This document shows positions 16,691 through 26,141 of a DNA stretch of 41,884 nucleotides, piece by piece. Source of the DNA: Alphaproteobacteria bacterium. GTDB taxonomy: Bacteria > Pseudomonadota > Alphaproteobacteria > Rickettsiales > UBA8987. A model generated the notes under the pieces. It was not told where the DNA came from, did no database searches, and was given only the letters and a program-made list of their open reading frames with translations. The position numbers and the translations under genes are program-made. The DNA is taken from positions 1-41,884 of the forward strand of contig JAUIEX010000013.1 of assembly GCA_030429725.1 (NCBI GenBank), read 5' to 3'. Position 1 is the stretch's first letter, and each line of letters begins with the position of its first letter.

Positions 16691-17722
16691 TCACGCCGGC
16701 ACCCCTTTGCTGGTGGAATATTCAAAATGCAGCTCCTCATCCGGGTGGATGAAGTGCCGCGCGGCGTGGGCGGCCATGGCGGCCTCGGAAAAGCCGCAGG
16801 CGATCAGCTTCAATTTGCCGGGATAGTGGTTAATATCCCCGATGGCATAAATGCCGGGAACGGAAGTTTGCAGGCTGGCCGGGTTGACGGAAAGATGCTT
16901 TTTCTCCAGCGCCATGCCCCAATCGGCAATGGGGCCAAGCTCCATCGCCAGCCCGTAAAAAGGCAGCAGCACCTCCGCCGGAATGGTTTTTGTGTGGTTA
17001 TCCAGATCGGCCACCACCACGCCGGAAAGCTGCCCGGCATCCCCTTCCAGCCCGTGAAGCTGGTAAGGCACCACCAGGTCAATCTCCCCGGCGGCGGCCA
17101 GCGCCTCCATCTTCGCCACACTGTCGGGCGCGGCGCGGAATTTTGCGCGGCGATGCACCAGGCTCACCCGTTTGGCAACGGGCTGCAGGGCAATGACCCA
17201 ATCCAGTGCGGAATCCCCCCCGCCGGCAATCACCACGTTTTTATCGCGGAATTGCTCTTTCTTCCCCACCATATAGGCCACGCTGCCGGTGGCTTCATAC
17301 GCCGCCAGCCCTTGCAGGGGCGGGCGGTTGGGGCCAAAAGCACCGCAGCCGGCGGCAATCATCACCGCCTTGCAACGGATGATTGTGCCTTTGGAGGTGG
17401 TAATTTTGAACTTATAATGTTCCCCGTTCGGACTATTCTCCAACTTCTCAACGCCCACCACCTGCTGCCCCAGATGGTAGACCGGGTCAAACGGTGCGGC
17501 CTGTTGTTCCAGATTGGCGATCAGATCCTGCGCGTCAATGGCGGGAAAGCCGGCAATGTCATAAATCGGCTTTTCGGGGTAAAGCGCGGTGCACTGCCCG
17601 CCGGTGAAATCCAGCGCGTCGATCACATGGCATTTCAGCTTCACCATGCCGCATTCAAAAATGGCAAACAGCCCCACCGGCCCCGCGCCAATAATCACCA
17701 CATCCGTTTCATGTTGATTCAT
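16691..17722 (-). CDS. ferredoxin--NADP+ reductase, thioredoxin-reductase-like type
   Basis: A 343-residue FAD flavoprotein of the TrxR-like FNR group (YumC/Fnr type). The FAD site is VVIIGAGPVGLFAIFECG, the NADPH site is VVIAGGGDSALDW, and the second FAD segment is GIYAIGDINHYPGKLKLI. The CxxC active site of true thioredoxin reductases is missing and the C-terminal extension (HFEYSTSKG) typical of this FNR group is present, so it most likely passes electrons between NADPH and ferredoxin or flavodoxin. On the minus strand TATAAT (17735-17730) ends 7 bases before the ATG and there is no Shine-Dalgarno sequence, which hints at a nearly leaderless mRNA, although no good -35 box is visible. It diverges from lgt. 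Confidence 0.92.
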   Translation of the reverse strand: MNQHETDVVIIGAGPVGLFAIFECGMVKLKCHVIDALDFTGGQCTALYPEKPIYDIAGFPAIDAQDLIANLEQQAAPFDPVYHLGQQVVGVEKLENSPNGEHYKFKITTSKGTIIRCKAVMIAAGCGAFGPNRPPLQGLAAYEATGSVAYMVGKKEQFRDKNVVIAGGGDSALDWVIALQPVAKRVSLVHRRAKFRAAPDSVAKMEALAAAGEIDLVVPYQLHGLEGDAGQLSGVVVADLDNHTKTIPAEVLLPFYGLAMELGPIADWGMALEKKHLSVNPASLQTSVPGIYAIGDINHYPGKLKLIACGFSEAAMAAHAARHFIHPDEELHFEYSTSKGVPA

Positions 17723-17836
17723 GAGGCGGATTATAGGGCAAATGCCGCAAAAGGCTAGGCCGTGTTGCAGAAGGCCGTGCCGCGCCGATTATTTTTTGGC
17801 CTGTTCATGGCATTTCAGAACGGTTATGGATGGGGC

Positions 17837-18628
17837 ATGATCCCTTATCCGCAGATTGACCCGGTGATTTTCAGCCTCGGCCCGCTGGCCATCCGCTGGT
17901 ATTCGCTGGCCTATATCGCCGGGATATTGCTGGGGATATTGCTGGTGAGGAAGCTTTCCGCCACCGCGCCAAAACTCAGCACAAAGCTGCTGGACGATCT
18001 GCTGATCTATGCGGTGGTGGGCATTATCCTTGGCGGCAGGCTGGGTTATGTGCTGTTTTACAATGCCGGTTATTATCTGGATCACCCTTTGCAGGCGCTG
18101 GCCGTGTGGCAGGGGGGAATGTCGTTCCATGGCGGCTTGCTGGGGGTGATTCTGGCCATGTGGCTGCTGGCGCGTAAGCATCACACGCCGTTTCTGGTCA
18201 TCACCGATTATCTGGCGGTGGCCACGCCCATCGGGCTGTTTTTCGGGCGGATTGCCAATTTCATCAACGGGGAATTGCTGGGGCGCGTAACGGATGTGCC
18301 CTGGGGGCTTGTGCTGCCGGGGGAGCTTGTGGCGCGCCATCCCAGCCAGCTTTATCAGGCCGCCACGGAAGGGCTGCTGCTTTTTGCCATTTTGCTGTTG
18401 GCGGCCACCCACACAACCATCCGGCAATCCATGGGGAGGCTTTCAGGCTTGTTCCTGTTCTGCTATGGGCTATTTCGTTTCGGAACCGAATTCTTCCGCA
18501 GCCCGGATGTGCAGATCGGGCTTTATGCCGGGTTGTGGACGCAGGGTCAGCTGCTGTGCCTGCCGATGATTGCGCTGGGGCTGTTTCTGCTATTGCGGCC
18601 GAAGAAGGCCATACCGGACGGATGCTAG
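17837..18628 (+). CDS. lgt: prolipoprotein diacylglyceryl transferase
   Basis: A 263-residue inner-membrane enzyme that moves diacylglycerol from phosphatidylglycerol to the lipobox cysteine, the first step of lipoprotein maturation. Several membrane helices are visible. The Lgt signature GRIANFINGELLGRVTD is present, as are GGRLGYVLFYN, GGMSFHGGLLG and a C-terminal FRFGTEFFRSPD. I start at ATG 17837 (MIPYPQIDPVIF), which matches the usual alphaproteobacterial N-terminus and follows GGATGGGG; the longer frame adds 25 residues. Its stop overlaps the midA start by 7 bases, a common alphaproteobacterial gene order. Confidence 0.96.
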   Translation: MIPYPQIDPVIFSLGPLAIRWYSLAYIAGILLGILLVRKLSATAPKLSTKLLDDLLIYAVVGIILGGRLGYVLFYNAGYYLDHPLQALAVWQGGMSFHGGLLGVILAMWLLARKHHTPFLVITDYLAVATPIGLFFGRIANFINGELLGRVTDVPWGLVLPGELVARHPSQLYQAATEGLLLFAILLLAATHTTIRQSMGRLSGLFLFCYGLFRFGTEFFRSPDVQIGLYAGLWTQGQLLCLPMIALGLFLLLRPKKAIPDGC

Positions 18629-19680
18629 GCGCGATCCTGAAACAGCGCATTACCGCCGAAGGTTTTGTTTCGGTTGCGGAATATATGTCACTTTGCCTAC
18701 ATCACAAGGAGCATGGCTATTACCGTACCGCGCAGGTGCTGGGGCAGGAGGGGGATTTTATCACCGCGCCGGAAATCAGCCCGGTTTTCGGGGAAATGCT
18801 GGGGCTGTGGGTGGCCGGGCAATGGCAGGCGCTGGGCTGCCCGGCCTCTTTCACGCTGCTGGAACTGGGGCCGGGCAGCGGCCAGCTGATGCAGGATATG
18901 CTGCGCGCTGCCGGAAAATTGCCCGGATTTCTGGAGGCAGCACAGGTGCATCTGCTGGAAATGCACCCGCAGCTCAAACAGCAACAGGCCGCGAAGCTGG
19001 CGCATCTGCCGCGCGCACCCATCTGGCTGCATGCGGATGAAGCGGCGCCATTGGCGGCTTTGCCCCGTCAGCCGCTGATTTTAGTGGCCAATGAATTTCT
19101 GGACGCGCTGCCCATCCGCCAGCTGCAATTTGAAAATGGGCGCTGGCGGGAGCGTATTGTGGTGTTAAGCGGTGAAAAACCGGCCTTTGCCGTGGGGGAG
19201 GTGGTGGCAGAAATACCGGAGATGCCGGCGCTGCGCCCGCCGAAGGAAGGTGACATCCTTGAAATTGGTGAAGACGCAGCACGCCGGATGCACCATGTTC
19301 TGAGCTTTTTGCAGCAAGAGGGCGGCGCGGCCTTATGGCTGGATTATGGCTATGAGAAAGCCGATTATGGCGACAGTTTGCAGGCATTGCAGCGCCACCG
19401 CATGGTGGATGCCTTAACGCAGCCGGGGCAGTGCGACCTGACCGCGCATGTGAATTTCGCCGCGCTGGCAAAACAGGTGCAGATGGCCGGATTACATGCA
19501 GAGCTGACGACGCAGGGCAGCTTTCTGCGCAGTCTGGGCATTGAGATACGCACGCAGCTTCTGGCGCGGCAGACAAAAGACGAAGCGGCCAAAGAACGCG
19601 TCTATCTTGCTACGGAACGGCTGATTGCGCCGGATAAGATGGGGCATTTGTTCAAAGTGCTGGAAATAGCTGCCCCATAA
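18622..19680 (+). CDS. MidA/NDUFAF7-family SAM-dependent protein arginine methyltransferase
   Basis: A 352-residue class I methyltransferase of the NDUFAF7/MidA family. Visible are GYYRTAQVLGQEGDFITAPE near residue 35, a SAM-binding LLELGPGSGQLMQDML and a later NEFLDALPIRQLQ. In mitochondria the homologue methylates an arginine of complex I subunit NDUFS2 during assembly; a similar role in bacteria is inferred. ATG 18622 overlaps the lgt stop in the sequence ATGCTAG, so the two genes are translationally coupled. The pgeF-like gene that often follows is not here; ihfA comes next after a promoter. Confidence 0.9.
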   Translation: MLGAILKQRITAEGFVSVAEYMSLCLHHKEHGYYRTAQVLGQEGDFITAPEISPVFGEMLGLWVAGQWQALGCPASFTLLELGPGSGQLMQDMLRAAGKLPGFLEAAQVHLLEMHPQLKQQQAAKLAHLPRAPIWLHADEAAPLAALPRQPLILVANEFLDALPIRQLQFENGRWRERIVVLSGEKPAFAVGEVVAEIPEMPALRPPKEGDILEIGEDAARRMHHVLSFLQQEGGAALWLDYGYEKADYGDSLQALQRHRMVDALTQPGQCDLTAHVNFAALAKQVQMAGLHAELTTQGSFLRSLGIEIRTQLLARQTKDEAAKERVYLATERLIAPDKMGHLFKVLEIAAP

Positions 19681-19755
19681 TAACTCCCGGCAACATTGTC
19701 GTGCTTTTTGATGAACTATCTGAAACAAAATACTGGCAATAGTGACAAAAACCCG

Positions 19756-19784
19756 TTGACGATCTCCGCCGGGCTGGCTAATGA
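19756..19784 (+). promoter_or_regulatory. ihfA promoter
   Basis: TTGACG (19756-19761), a 17-base spacer and TAATGA (19779-19784) form a good sigma-70-type promoter. It is 27 bases upstream of the ihfA start codon, which has its own GTGGGAG ribosome binding site. Confidence 0.6.
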
Positions 19785-19810
19785 TGCCAAAAGAAAGTGG
19801 GAGATTTTTT

Positions 19811-20110
19811 ATGAGTGATACAACGCTGACGCGCGCCGAACTGGCAGATGACGTTTACCGAAAGCTGGGGATTTCCCATGCGGAGAGCGCCGAATTGGTG
19901 GATACGGTGATTGAAGAAATTGTTACGGCTCTTCAGCGTGATGATCAGGTGAAGCTCTCTTCTTTCGGCACATTCAGCCTGCGCAAGAAAAGCCAGCGTA
20001 TGGGGCGCAACCCGAAAACAAAGGAAGAAATTCCGATTACCGCGCGCCGTGTTGTTACCTTCCATGCGTCCAACCTGCTGGTGAAGCGCGTGAATAAAAA
20101 CGCTTCTTAA
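19811..20110 (+). CDS. ihfA: integration host factor subunit alpha
   Basis: A 99-residue HU/IHF-fold DNA-bending protein. [16 protein letters not shown] at the N-terminus and [25 protein letters not shown] match IhfA, including the RxGRNPKT arm that enters the minor groove. It works as a heterodimer with IhfB in nucleoid structure, transcription and recombination. ATG 19811 is chosen for its GTGGGAG site and normal IhfA length; the longer frame adds 10 residues. The MerR-type gene starts 26 bases downstream, a pairing frequent in alphaproteobacteria. Confidence 0.96.
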   Translation: MSDTTLTRAELADDVYRKLGISHAESAELVDTVIEEIVTALQRDDQVKLSSFGTFSLRKKSQRMGRNPKTKEEIPITARRVVTFHASNLLVKRVNKNAS

Positions 20111-20136
20111 CCTGTAAAGATCAGGGAAGCATTCAG

Positions 20137-20511
20137 ATGGCTGAACCTTCCGAAAAGTCACTTTCGGCCTATCGCACCATTGGTGAAGTTTCCGCGGAGC
20201 TTGGCCTGCCGCCGCATGTGCTGCGCTTCTGGGAAAGTAAATTCACCCAGATCAAACCGCAAAAACGCCGGGGCGGCCACCGTTATTACCGCCCGCAGGA
20301 TGTGGAAACCGTCAAGGAAATCAAGGCATTGCTGCACCATCAGGGCTTAACGATCAAAGGTGCGCAGAAATATCTCAAAGATAAGAAATCCGGCGCTGCG
20401 GATCCGGCTTTAATACCGGAAAATTCCCGCGACGTGGTGATTCAGGCAGGTTTGTATCAAACGCTGTTGCGGGAACTTAAGGAGGTTCGGCAGCTGCTTG
20501 ATGATGCCTAA
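20137..20511 (+). CDS. MerR-family transcriptional regulator
   Basis: A 124-residue protein. Residues about 10-78 are a MerR winged helix: [20 protein letters not shown], then [27 protein letters not shown] short C-terminal helix ([14 protein letters not shown]) probably dimerises it. There is no metal- or drug-binding extension, as in the short MerR proteins that follow ihfA in alphaproteobacteria. ATG 20137 has AGGGAAG upstream. Its target is unknown. Confidence 0.9.
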   Translation: MAEPSEKSLSAYRTIGEVSAELGLPPHVLRFWESKFTQIKPQKRRGGHRYYRPQDVETVKEIKALLHHQGLTIKGAQKYLKDKKSGAADPALIPENSRDVVIQAGLYQTLLRELKEVRQLLDDA

Positions 20512-20588
20512 AGCTTTAAGGCGGGAGCGGGGGTTGCCCCACGCCGGACGAGGCCAAGAAAAAACATTGCAAAAACAGCCTGAAACAC

Positions 20589-20617
20589 TTGCTTTTTTGC
20601 CATATGAGGGCTAGACA
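20589..20617 (+). promoter_or_regulatory. candidate ppdK promoter
   Basis: TTGCTT (20589-20594), a 17-base spacer and TAGACA (20612-20617). Transcription would start near 20624, leaving a leader of about 30 bases that includes the AAGGGG ribosome binding site of ppdK. Confidence 0.4.
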
Positions 20618-20653
20618 GCCGCTTCGGAAGTGAGTCTCAATGAAGGGGATGGT

Positions 20654-23335
20654 ATGACACAGTGGGTTTATACATTTGGTGACGGATCAGCCGAAGGCAG
20701 AGCCGAAATGCGTAATTTGCTGGGTGGCAAGGGTGCCAATCTGGCGGAGATGAGCTCGCTGGGGCTGCCGGTGCCGCCGGGCTTCACCATCACGACAGAG
20801 CTTTGTACCGAATATTACAAAAACAACCGCACCTACCCTGCCGATCTGGCCGCGCAGAAACAGGCCGCCATTGCCTTTATTGAAAAGATTATCGGCGCGA
20901 AATTCGGGGATCCCGCCAATCCGCTGCTGGTTTCCGTGCGCAGCGGTGCGCGCGCTTCCATGCCGGGCATGATGGACACGGTGCTGAATCTGGGGCTGAA
21001 TGATGAAACCGTGGAGGGGCTGGCCACGCTGAGCGATAATCCCCGCTTTGCTTATGATTCCTACCGTCGCTTTATTCAGATGTATTCCGATGTGGTGTTG
21101 GAGGTGGATCATTACCATTTTGAGGAGCTTCTGGAGCTGGCCAAGGAAGATAAGGGCGTGCAGTTGGATACCGATCTGGACGGGGATGATCTGAAAAAGC
21201 TGGTAGGGCAGTTTAAGGCGAAAGTGGAAGAAGAGCTTGGCCGCCCGTTTCCGCAGGACGTGCATGAGCAGCTGGACGGCGCGATCGGCGCGGTGTTCAA
21301 CAGCTGGATGAATGACCGTGCCATCACTTACCGTAAAATGTATGACATTCCCGAAAGCTGGGGCACGGCGGTGAATGTGCAGGCGATGGTGTTCGGCAAT
21401 ATGGGCGCTGATTGTGCCACGGGCGTGGCCTTCACGCGGGATCCTTCCACCGGGGAACATAGTTTTTACGGGGAATATCTGGTCAATGCCCAGGGTGAAG
21501 ATGTGGTAGCCGGCATCCGCACGCCGCAGCAGATCACCATTGTGGGTAAAGAGAAGCAGAATTCCGACCTGCCGGCCATGGAAGAGGTGATGCCGGAAGT
21601 GTATCAGCAGCTGGTGGATATCTATCAGAAGCTGGAAAAACATTACCGCGACATGCAGGATATTGAATTTACCGTGCAGAATAATAAGCTCTGGATGTTG
21701 CAAACCAGAAATGGCAAGCGCACGGCCGCTGCCGCGCTGAAAATTGCGGTGGATATGGTGGCAGAGGGTCTGATTACCAAAGAAGAGGCGCTGCAGCGGA
21801 TTGAGCCGGAATCGCTGGATCAGCTTTTGCACCCAACGCTTGATCCGAAATCGGAGAAAAAGGTCATCGCCAAGGGCCTGCCGGCTTCTCCGGGGGCGGC
21901 TTCCGGCCAGGTGGTGTTCAGCTCCGATGAGGCGGAAGAGATGGCCAAGCATGGGCAGGATGTGATTCTGGTGCGGATTGAAACCAGCCCCGAAGATATT
22001 CACGGCATGCATGCGGCCAAGGGCATTTTAACGGCGCGCGGCGGCATGACCAGCCACGCCGCAGTGGTGGCGCGTGGCATGGGGCGCTGCTGCGTTTCCG
22101 GCGCGGGTGGCATCCAGATTGATTATAAGGCGGAATGCTTCACCGCCGGTGGTAAAACATACCGCAAAGGTGAGGTTATCACGTTGAACGGCTCAACCGG
22201 CGAGGTGATGGAAGGGCGTATCTCCACCATTCAGCCTAAGCTTTCCGGGGATTTCGGCCAGCTGATGCAATGGGCGGATGCGGTGCGTTCCCTGAGGGTG
22301 CGAACCAATGCCGAAACCAGGCTGGATGCTAAAACGGCACGCGAATTTGGCGCCGAAGGCATTGGTCTGTGCCGGACGGAGCATATGTTCTTTGACCCCA
22401 CACGCATCACCGCCATGCGCGAAATGATCGTGGCGGAAGATAAAGAAGGGCGTGAAAAAGCCATTATTAAATTGCTGCCGTTCCAGCGTGAGGATTTCAC
22501 CGGTATTTTTGAGATTATGGATGGCTTGCCGGTGACGATTCGCCTGCTTGATCCGCCGCTGCATGAGTTCCTGCCGCATACGGAGGAAGACATGCTTGCC
22601 GTGGCGAAAGGTGCGAATATTTCCGTGGAAAAGGTGAAGGCACGCGCAAGCGCCCTGCATGAGCAAAACCCGATGCTGGGGCATCGTGGCTGCCGTTTGG
22701 GCATCACCTATCCGGAGCTTTATGCCATGCAGGCACGCGCCATTTTTGAAGCGGCCGTGGCCGTGCAGCAATCCGGGAAAAAGGTGCTGCCGGAGATTAT
22801 GATTCCGCTGGTGATGTTTAAGGAAGAGCTGGTGCGCCTGAAGCAGTTGGTGATTGAACAGGCGGAAGCTGTCTTCGCTGAAACCGGCATGACGGTAGAG
22901 TATCTGGTGGGCACGATGATTGAGCTGCCGCGCGCGGCACTTCGCGCCGGTGAGATTGCCGAGGAGGCCGAGTTCTTCAGCTTCGGCACGAATGACCTGA
23001 CCCAAACCACGCTGGGTATTTCCCGCGATGATGCCGGGGCATTTCTCACCCATTATCAGGATCTGGGCATCATTGAGAAAGACCCGTTTGCCACGCTGGA
23101 TCAGGACGGTGTGGGTGAGTTGGTGGAAATTGCGGTTGAACGTGGCCGCAAAACCCGCAGCGATCTTAAGCTTGGCATTTGCGGGGAGCATGGCGGCAAC
23201 CCGGCCTCCATCCATTTCTGCCATCAGGTGGGGCTGGATTATGTCTCCTGCAGCCCGTATCGCGTGCCGATTGCACGCCTGACGGCGGCACAGGCTGCGC
23301 TGAAAAACAAGGCAGCCCTGAAAGCCGCGGCTTAA
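20654..23335 (+). CDS. ppdK: pyruvate, phosphate dikinase
   Basis: A full-length (893-residue) PPDK that interconverts pyruvate, ATP and phosphate with phosphoenolpyruvate, AMP and pyrophosphate. The N-terminal nucleotide-binding domain starts VYTFGDG and has [20 protein letters not shown]. The swivelling phosphohistidine is His468 in [15 protein letters not shown]. The C-terminal PEP-binding barrel has [24 protein letters not shown] and [13 protein letters not shown] with the catalytic Cys. ATG 20654 has AAGGGG upstream; the GTG at 20630 is less likely. The ppsR-type regulatory kinase is not adjacent. Role: gluconeogenesis or PPi-linked glycolysis. Confidence 0.97.
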   Translation: MTQWVYTFGDGSAEGRAEMRNLLGGKGANLAEMSSLGLPVPPGFTITTELCTEYYKNNRTYPADLAAQKQAAIAFIEKIIGAKFGDPANPLLVSVRSGARASMPGMMDTVLNLGLNDETVEGLATLSDNPRFAYDSYRRFIQMYSDVVLEVDHYHFEELLELAKEDKGVQLDTDLDGDDLKKLVGQFKAKVEEELGRPFPQDVHEQLDGAIGAVFNSWMNDRAITYRKMYDIPESWGTAVNVQAMVFGNMGADCATGVAFTRDPSTGEHSFYGEYLVNAQGEDVVAGIRTPQQITIVGKEKQNSDLPAMEEVMPEVYQQLVDIYQKLEKHYRDMQDIEFTVQNNKLWMLQTRNGKRTAAAALKIAVDMVAEGLITKEEALQRIEPESLDQLLHPTLDPKSEKKVIAKGLPASPGAASGQVVFSSDEAEEMAKHGQDVILVRIETSPEDIHGMHAAKGILTARGGMTSHAAVVARGMGRCCVSGAGGIQIDYKAECFTAGGKTYRKGEVITLNGSTGEVMEGRISTIQPKLSGDFGQLMQWADAVRSLRVRTNAETRLDAKTAREFGAEGIGLCRTEHMFFDPTRITAMREMIVAEDKEGREKAIIKLLPFQREDFTGIFEIMDGLPVTIRLLDPPLHEFLPHTEEDMLAVAKGANISVEKVKARASALHEQNPMLGHRGCRLGITYPELYAMQARAIFEAAVAVQQSGKKVLPEIMIPLVMFKEELVRLKQLVIEQAEAVFAETGMTVEYLVGTMIELPRAALRAGEIAEEAEFFSFGTNDLTQTTLGISRDDAGAFLTHYQDLGIIEKDPFATLDQDGVGELVEIAVERGRKTRSDLKLGICGEHGGNPASIHFCHQVGLDYVSCSPYRVPIARLTAAQAALKNKAALKAAA

Positions 23336-23356
23336 ATTAATGGAGCGACAGAGGGG

Positions 23357-24997
23357 TTAAGACTCCTTCCAGCTGCTGGCGCGGCGGATGAGGAAGCCGC
23401 AGCCATAGAGCACGCAGCCGGTTAAGAACAGGCAGGCAATGCGGATGATTGTGGCGGCATTGGCGGCGTCGTAAAGCAGTGCTTTAGCAGCGGCCACGCC
23501 AAGAATAATAATAGCGGAGCGCAGCATAAGAGGGTCTTTCCGGTAATAAGCAAAGCCCATGACGGCAACGGCATAGCCCAGCCAGGAAGCGGACACGGCC
23601 AGCGAGCCAACATCAACATTAAGGCGGTACAGCCCGGAAATGGCCAGAAGATGCGCGGCAATCAACAGCACTTCCGCCCCGCTATAACTCCGCAGCAGCA
23701 CATTTTCATTGCCGGCGCGCAAAATTACCAACCAGAAGCCCAGAATGGCGGCAGTGGCGATGATCAGATCATGATCATGCCACCCAACCAACAAGTTACA
23801 AAGCACCATGAAATATTCCACAATCAGAATCATGAAGAGAGCAAAAAGCGGGATGAACGCATTGCTGTTAAGCGCGCTGGCTTTTGGTCGCCTGATCAAA
23901 AAGGCGGCGGCGAAAAGGGAAAGCACCAGAAGCCACGGGCGGGCATTCGGCGGAAGAAGTTCGATGTAAACGGCATGGGTGCAAACCAATGTAACGAACA
24001 GGGTGATGGCGCCGCCACTTTCCAGCGGCGCGTTGAAAAAGCGCTTTGCCGAAAAATAAAGACCCAGAATAAAACCGGCAAAACCCAATGAAAGCCACGG
24101 GGCATAGACCGGGATGGCCTGGCTTAACAGGGCATATTCCGCAAAATAGAAAAGCAGCAGCACCGGCAGGAACCCCCATGCCTCATCACCGCTGAGTGGC
24201 CGTTGGCGGTGATAGGAAAAAAGATAGGTGCCAAGTGAAAGAACGCCAAAATTTAACGCCATAAAAATGGCCGTTGTTGCAGGATTAATATTTTCATCGC
24301 CGTAAAGGAATGTCACCAGAATAGCCAGATAGGCGGAAATGATTGTCACAATGCGCGTCTCTATCCACACGGAGATAACGGAAAAACCAACCGAGCAGAG
24401 CAGCGCATAGAACAGGACAAACTCAACATCCGCTCTTTTTGCCAGAATAAAGATGGCCAGATACGCGCCGGTGGCGGCGGCAATGGCATAGATATCATGT
24501 TGGATCTTTCGATACAGCCCGATGCAAAATAAAGAAATGACGCCGGTAAGAAGCAGCGCCGATTCAAAAGTAAGCAGATGATGCAGACGGTGCGTGGCAA
24601 AGCTTGTGAGGTAAAGCACGATGATGCCCGCTGCGGGCAAAAAACTGGCATAGGGGCGATCTGCCCGCATGAAGGTGAAGCCGGCAGCAATCAGGCCAAC
24701 ACCGAACAAACCAGCCAGCCCCATTTGGCGCGATGGGGTAAGCCAGCCGGAATCAATGGAAAGCTTAATGATAAAGGCTCCGGCAAACACGAAGCAGATG
24801 GTGGCAACAATCGCCAGCCATTTTTCCGAACCCAGTTCCGGCAGATGAATCTGCCCGACAGCGCTTTGTTTTGCGGTGGTTTTAGCGGGCTTTGCCGCCG
24901 CTTTTGCCGCCGCCATACTTGCCTTATCAATGCCCAGCTCGGATTCAATCCGTGTTAGACGTTTTTCAATGGATTTGAGTGTTTTTTCAACGGTCAT
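23357..24997 (-). CDS. DUF2339-type polytopic membrane protein
   Basis: A 546-residue protein. The first 45 residues hold a short coiled coil (LKSIEKRLTRIESELG) and an Ala/Lys-rich linker, followed by about 14-16 membrane helices to the C-terminus. This layout and segments such as GSEKWLAIVATICFVFAGAF resemble DUF2339 proteins, whose biochemical role is unknown. Its upstream region has a near-perfect 28-base palindrome (25012-25039) only 15 bases before the start codon, suggesting direct repression. thyX lies upstream on the same strand. Confidence 0.75.
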   Translation of the reverse strand: MTVEKTLKSIEKRLTRIESELGIDKASMAAAKAAAKPAKTTAKQSAVGQIHLPELGSEKWLAIVATICFVFAGAFIIKLSIDSGWLTPSRQMGLAGLFGVGLIAAGFTFMRADRPYASFLPAAGIIVLYLTSFATHRLHHLLTFESALLLTGVISLFCIGLYRKIQHDIYAIAAATGAYLAIFILAKRADVEFVLFYALLCSVGFSVISVWIETRIVTIISAYLAILVTFLYGDENINPATTAIFMALNFGVLSLGTYLFSYHRQRPLSGDEAWGFLPVLLLFYFAEYALLSQAIPVYAPWLSLGFAGFILGLYFSAKRFFNAPLESGGAITLFVTLVCTHAVYIELLPPNARPWLLVLSLFAAAFLIRRPKASALNSNAFIPLFALFMILIVEYFMVLCNLLVGWHDHDLIIATAAILGFWLVILRAGNENVLLRSYSGAEVLLIAAHLLAISGLYRLNVDVGSLAVSASWLGYAVAVMGFAYYRKDPLMLRSAIIILGVAAAKALLYDAANAATIIRIACLFLTGCVLYGCGFLIRRASSWKES

Positions 24998-25011
24998 GGT
25001 TTGCCCCCACC

Positions 25012-25039
25012 TTAGACACTGTTAGCTAATAGTGTCTAA
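25012..25039. promoter_or_regulatory. 28-base near-perfect palindrome with TTAGACACT arms
   Basis: Outer arms TTAGACACT (25012-25020) and AGTGTCTAA (25031-25039) are perfect inverted repeats. The core TTAGCTAA (25022-25029) is itself palindromic; only one symmetric pair (G25021/T25030) mismatches. It lies between the end of thyX and the start of the DUF2339 gene. No T-run follows on the minus strand, so an operator is more likely than a terminator. The arm sequence recurs at 4330-4338 and 28819-28826. Confidence 0.65.
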
Positions 25040-25133
25040 AGGAGGGTAAAATATTTCTATCTCAGAAGAAAGTGATTCGCGAAACAGGCTGTGGCAACAG
25101 CATTCTTTGCCGGGCTTGCTGTGTCTTGCGCGC

Positions 25134-26078
25134 TTAGGCTGCCTTGCCGAGCTTCTCCATCAGCTCACTCCATTCACGCTTGCTGAGACCTGATTCTTCC
25201 AGAGTTGGCTGGCGGCCACTGATCATTGCCTTGACCACGTCCAGCCCTTTGCGGGAAAGATGCGTGCTGTGCAGGCGATATTCCTCAAAGGCCTCATGCG
25301 CAATCGGCACCCAGCGTTTGACCATATCAATCATGGCATCGGCATAAACGCGGATTTCATACTGGGCATGGCTATCGGCACGCAGCATCAGGAAATGCAT
25401 CAAATTATGCAGATCCACCTTCCAATACCACTGGGTATACACATTGGCAGGCAGATTCATCCGCGCCAGTTCCCGCGCGATGCCCTGGCGGTTTTCATCC
25501 AGAATGTTACCTTCACGATCCGCATTCATCAATTCTTCATAATGGCCATAGCACTGCGCGGCATCATTTTTCAGGATTTCCAGCACCCGGGCGGATTCCT
25601 CCGCAGAGAGCGTTTCCCCCTCACTGCGCCCCTGATGATTCTGGGAGGATTGCGGCGAAATTTGCGACTGTGTGGGAATGTAAAACTCATTTTCCATGAT
25701 AGAATAACGCGCGGAATATTCATTCACATTCGCGGTGCGATGGCGAATCCACTGCCGTGCCACGAAAATGGGCAGTTTGACATGGAATTTAATTTCACAC
25801 ATTTCAAACGGGGTGGTGTGCCAATGGCGCATGAGATAATGAATCAAACCGCGATCCTGATTCACCTGCTTGGTGCCTTTACCATAAGAGACACGCGCCG
25901 CCTGCACAATGGCGGCATCATCGCCCATATAATCCACCACGCGGACAAAGCCGTGATCCAGCAATGGCACGGCGTCATAAAGAATTTCCTCCAAAGCGGG
26001 CACGGTGGCACGGCGCGTTTGAAACTGCTCCGCCCGTTGTTGCTTAATTTCCTGCTGCTGAAGATCGTTTAAGGCCAT
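25134..26078 (-). CDS. thyX: FAD-dependent thymidylate synthase
   Basis: A 314-residue ThyX that makes dTMP from dUMP with methylene-tetrahydrofolate and FAD. The ThyX motif [15 protein letters not shown] is intact. Also visible are [23 protein letters not shown] at the N-terminus (split here by family domains) and [18 protein letters not shown]. Length fits the alphaproteobacterial type. ATG 26078 has no clear Shine-Dalgarno sequence. Having thyX suggests that this organism may lack thyA, which cannot be checked here. Confidence 0.96.
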   Translation of the reverse strand: MALNDLQQQEIKQQRAEQFQTRRATVPALEEILYDAVPLLDHGFVRVVDYMGDDAAIVQAARVSYGKGTKQVNQDRGLIHYLMRHWHTTPFEMCEIKFHVKLPIFVARQWIRHRTANVNEYSARYSIMENEFYIPTQSQISPQSSQNHQGRSEGETLSAEESARVLEILKNDAAQCYGHYEELMNADREGNILDENRQGIARELARMNLPANVYTQWYWKVDLHNLMHFLMLRADSHAQYEIRVYADAMIDMVKRWVPIAHEAFEEYRLHSTHLSRKGLDVVKAMISGRQPTLEESGLSKREWSELMEKLGKAA

Positions 26079-26141
26079 AGTTAATGCTTAACCCACAAGC
26101 TAAGCCAAGAAAAGATTTAACTGCATTTTCCGGCAATTCTT

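Noticed and set aside
16658-17758. Open frame of 366 residues opposite the ferredoxin-NADP reductase gene
   Set aside because: It is a mirror of a well-supported gene on the other strand, with His/Gln-rich composition typical of an antisense frame.
20521-20560. Hairpin GCG-GGGG / CCCC-CGC after the MerR-type gene
   Set aside because: Seven pairs with a bulge and no T-run; it may help end transcription but I cannot call it a terminator.
20687-22012. Open frame of 441 residues on the minus strand inside ppdK
   Set aside because: Antisense shadow of a full-length, motif-complete PPDK; no family signature.
22193-23224. Open frame of 343 residues on the minus strand inside ppdK
   Set aside because: Same reason: it lies fully within ppdK and has antisense-type composition.
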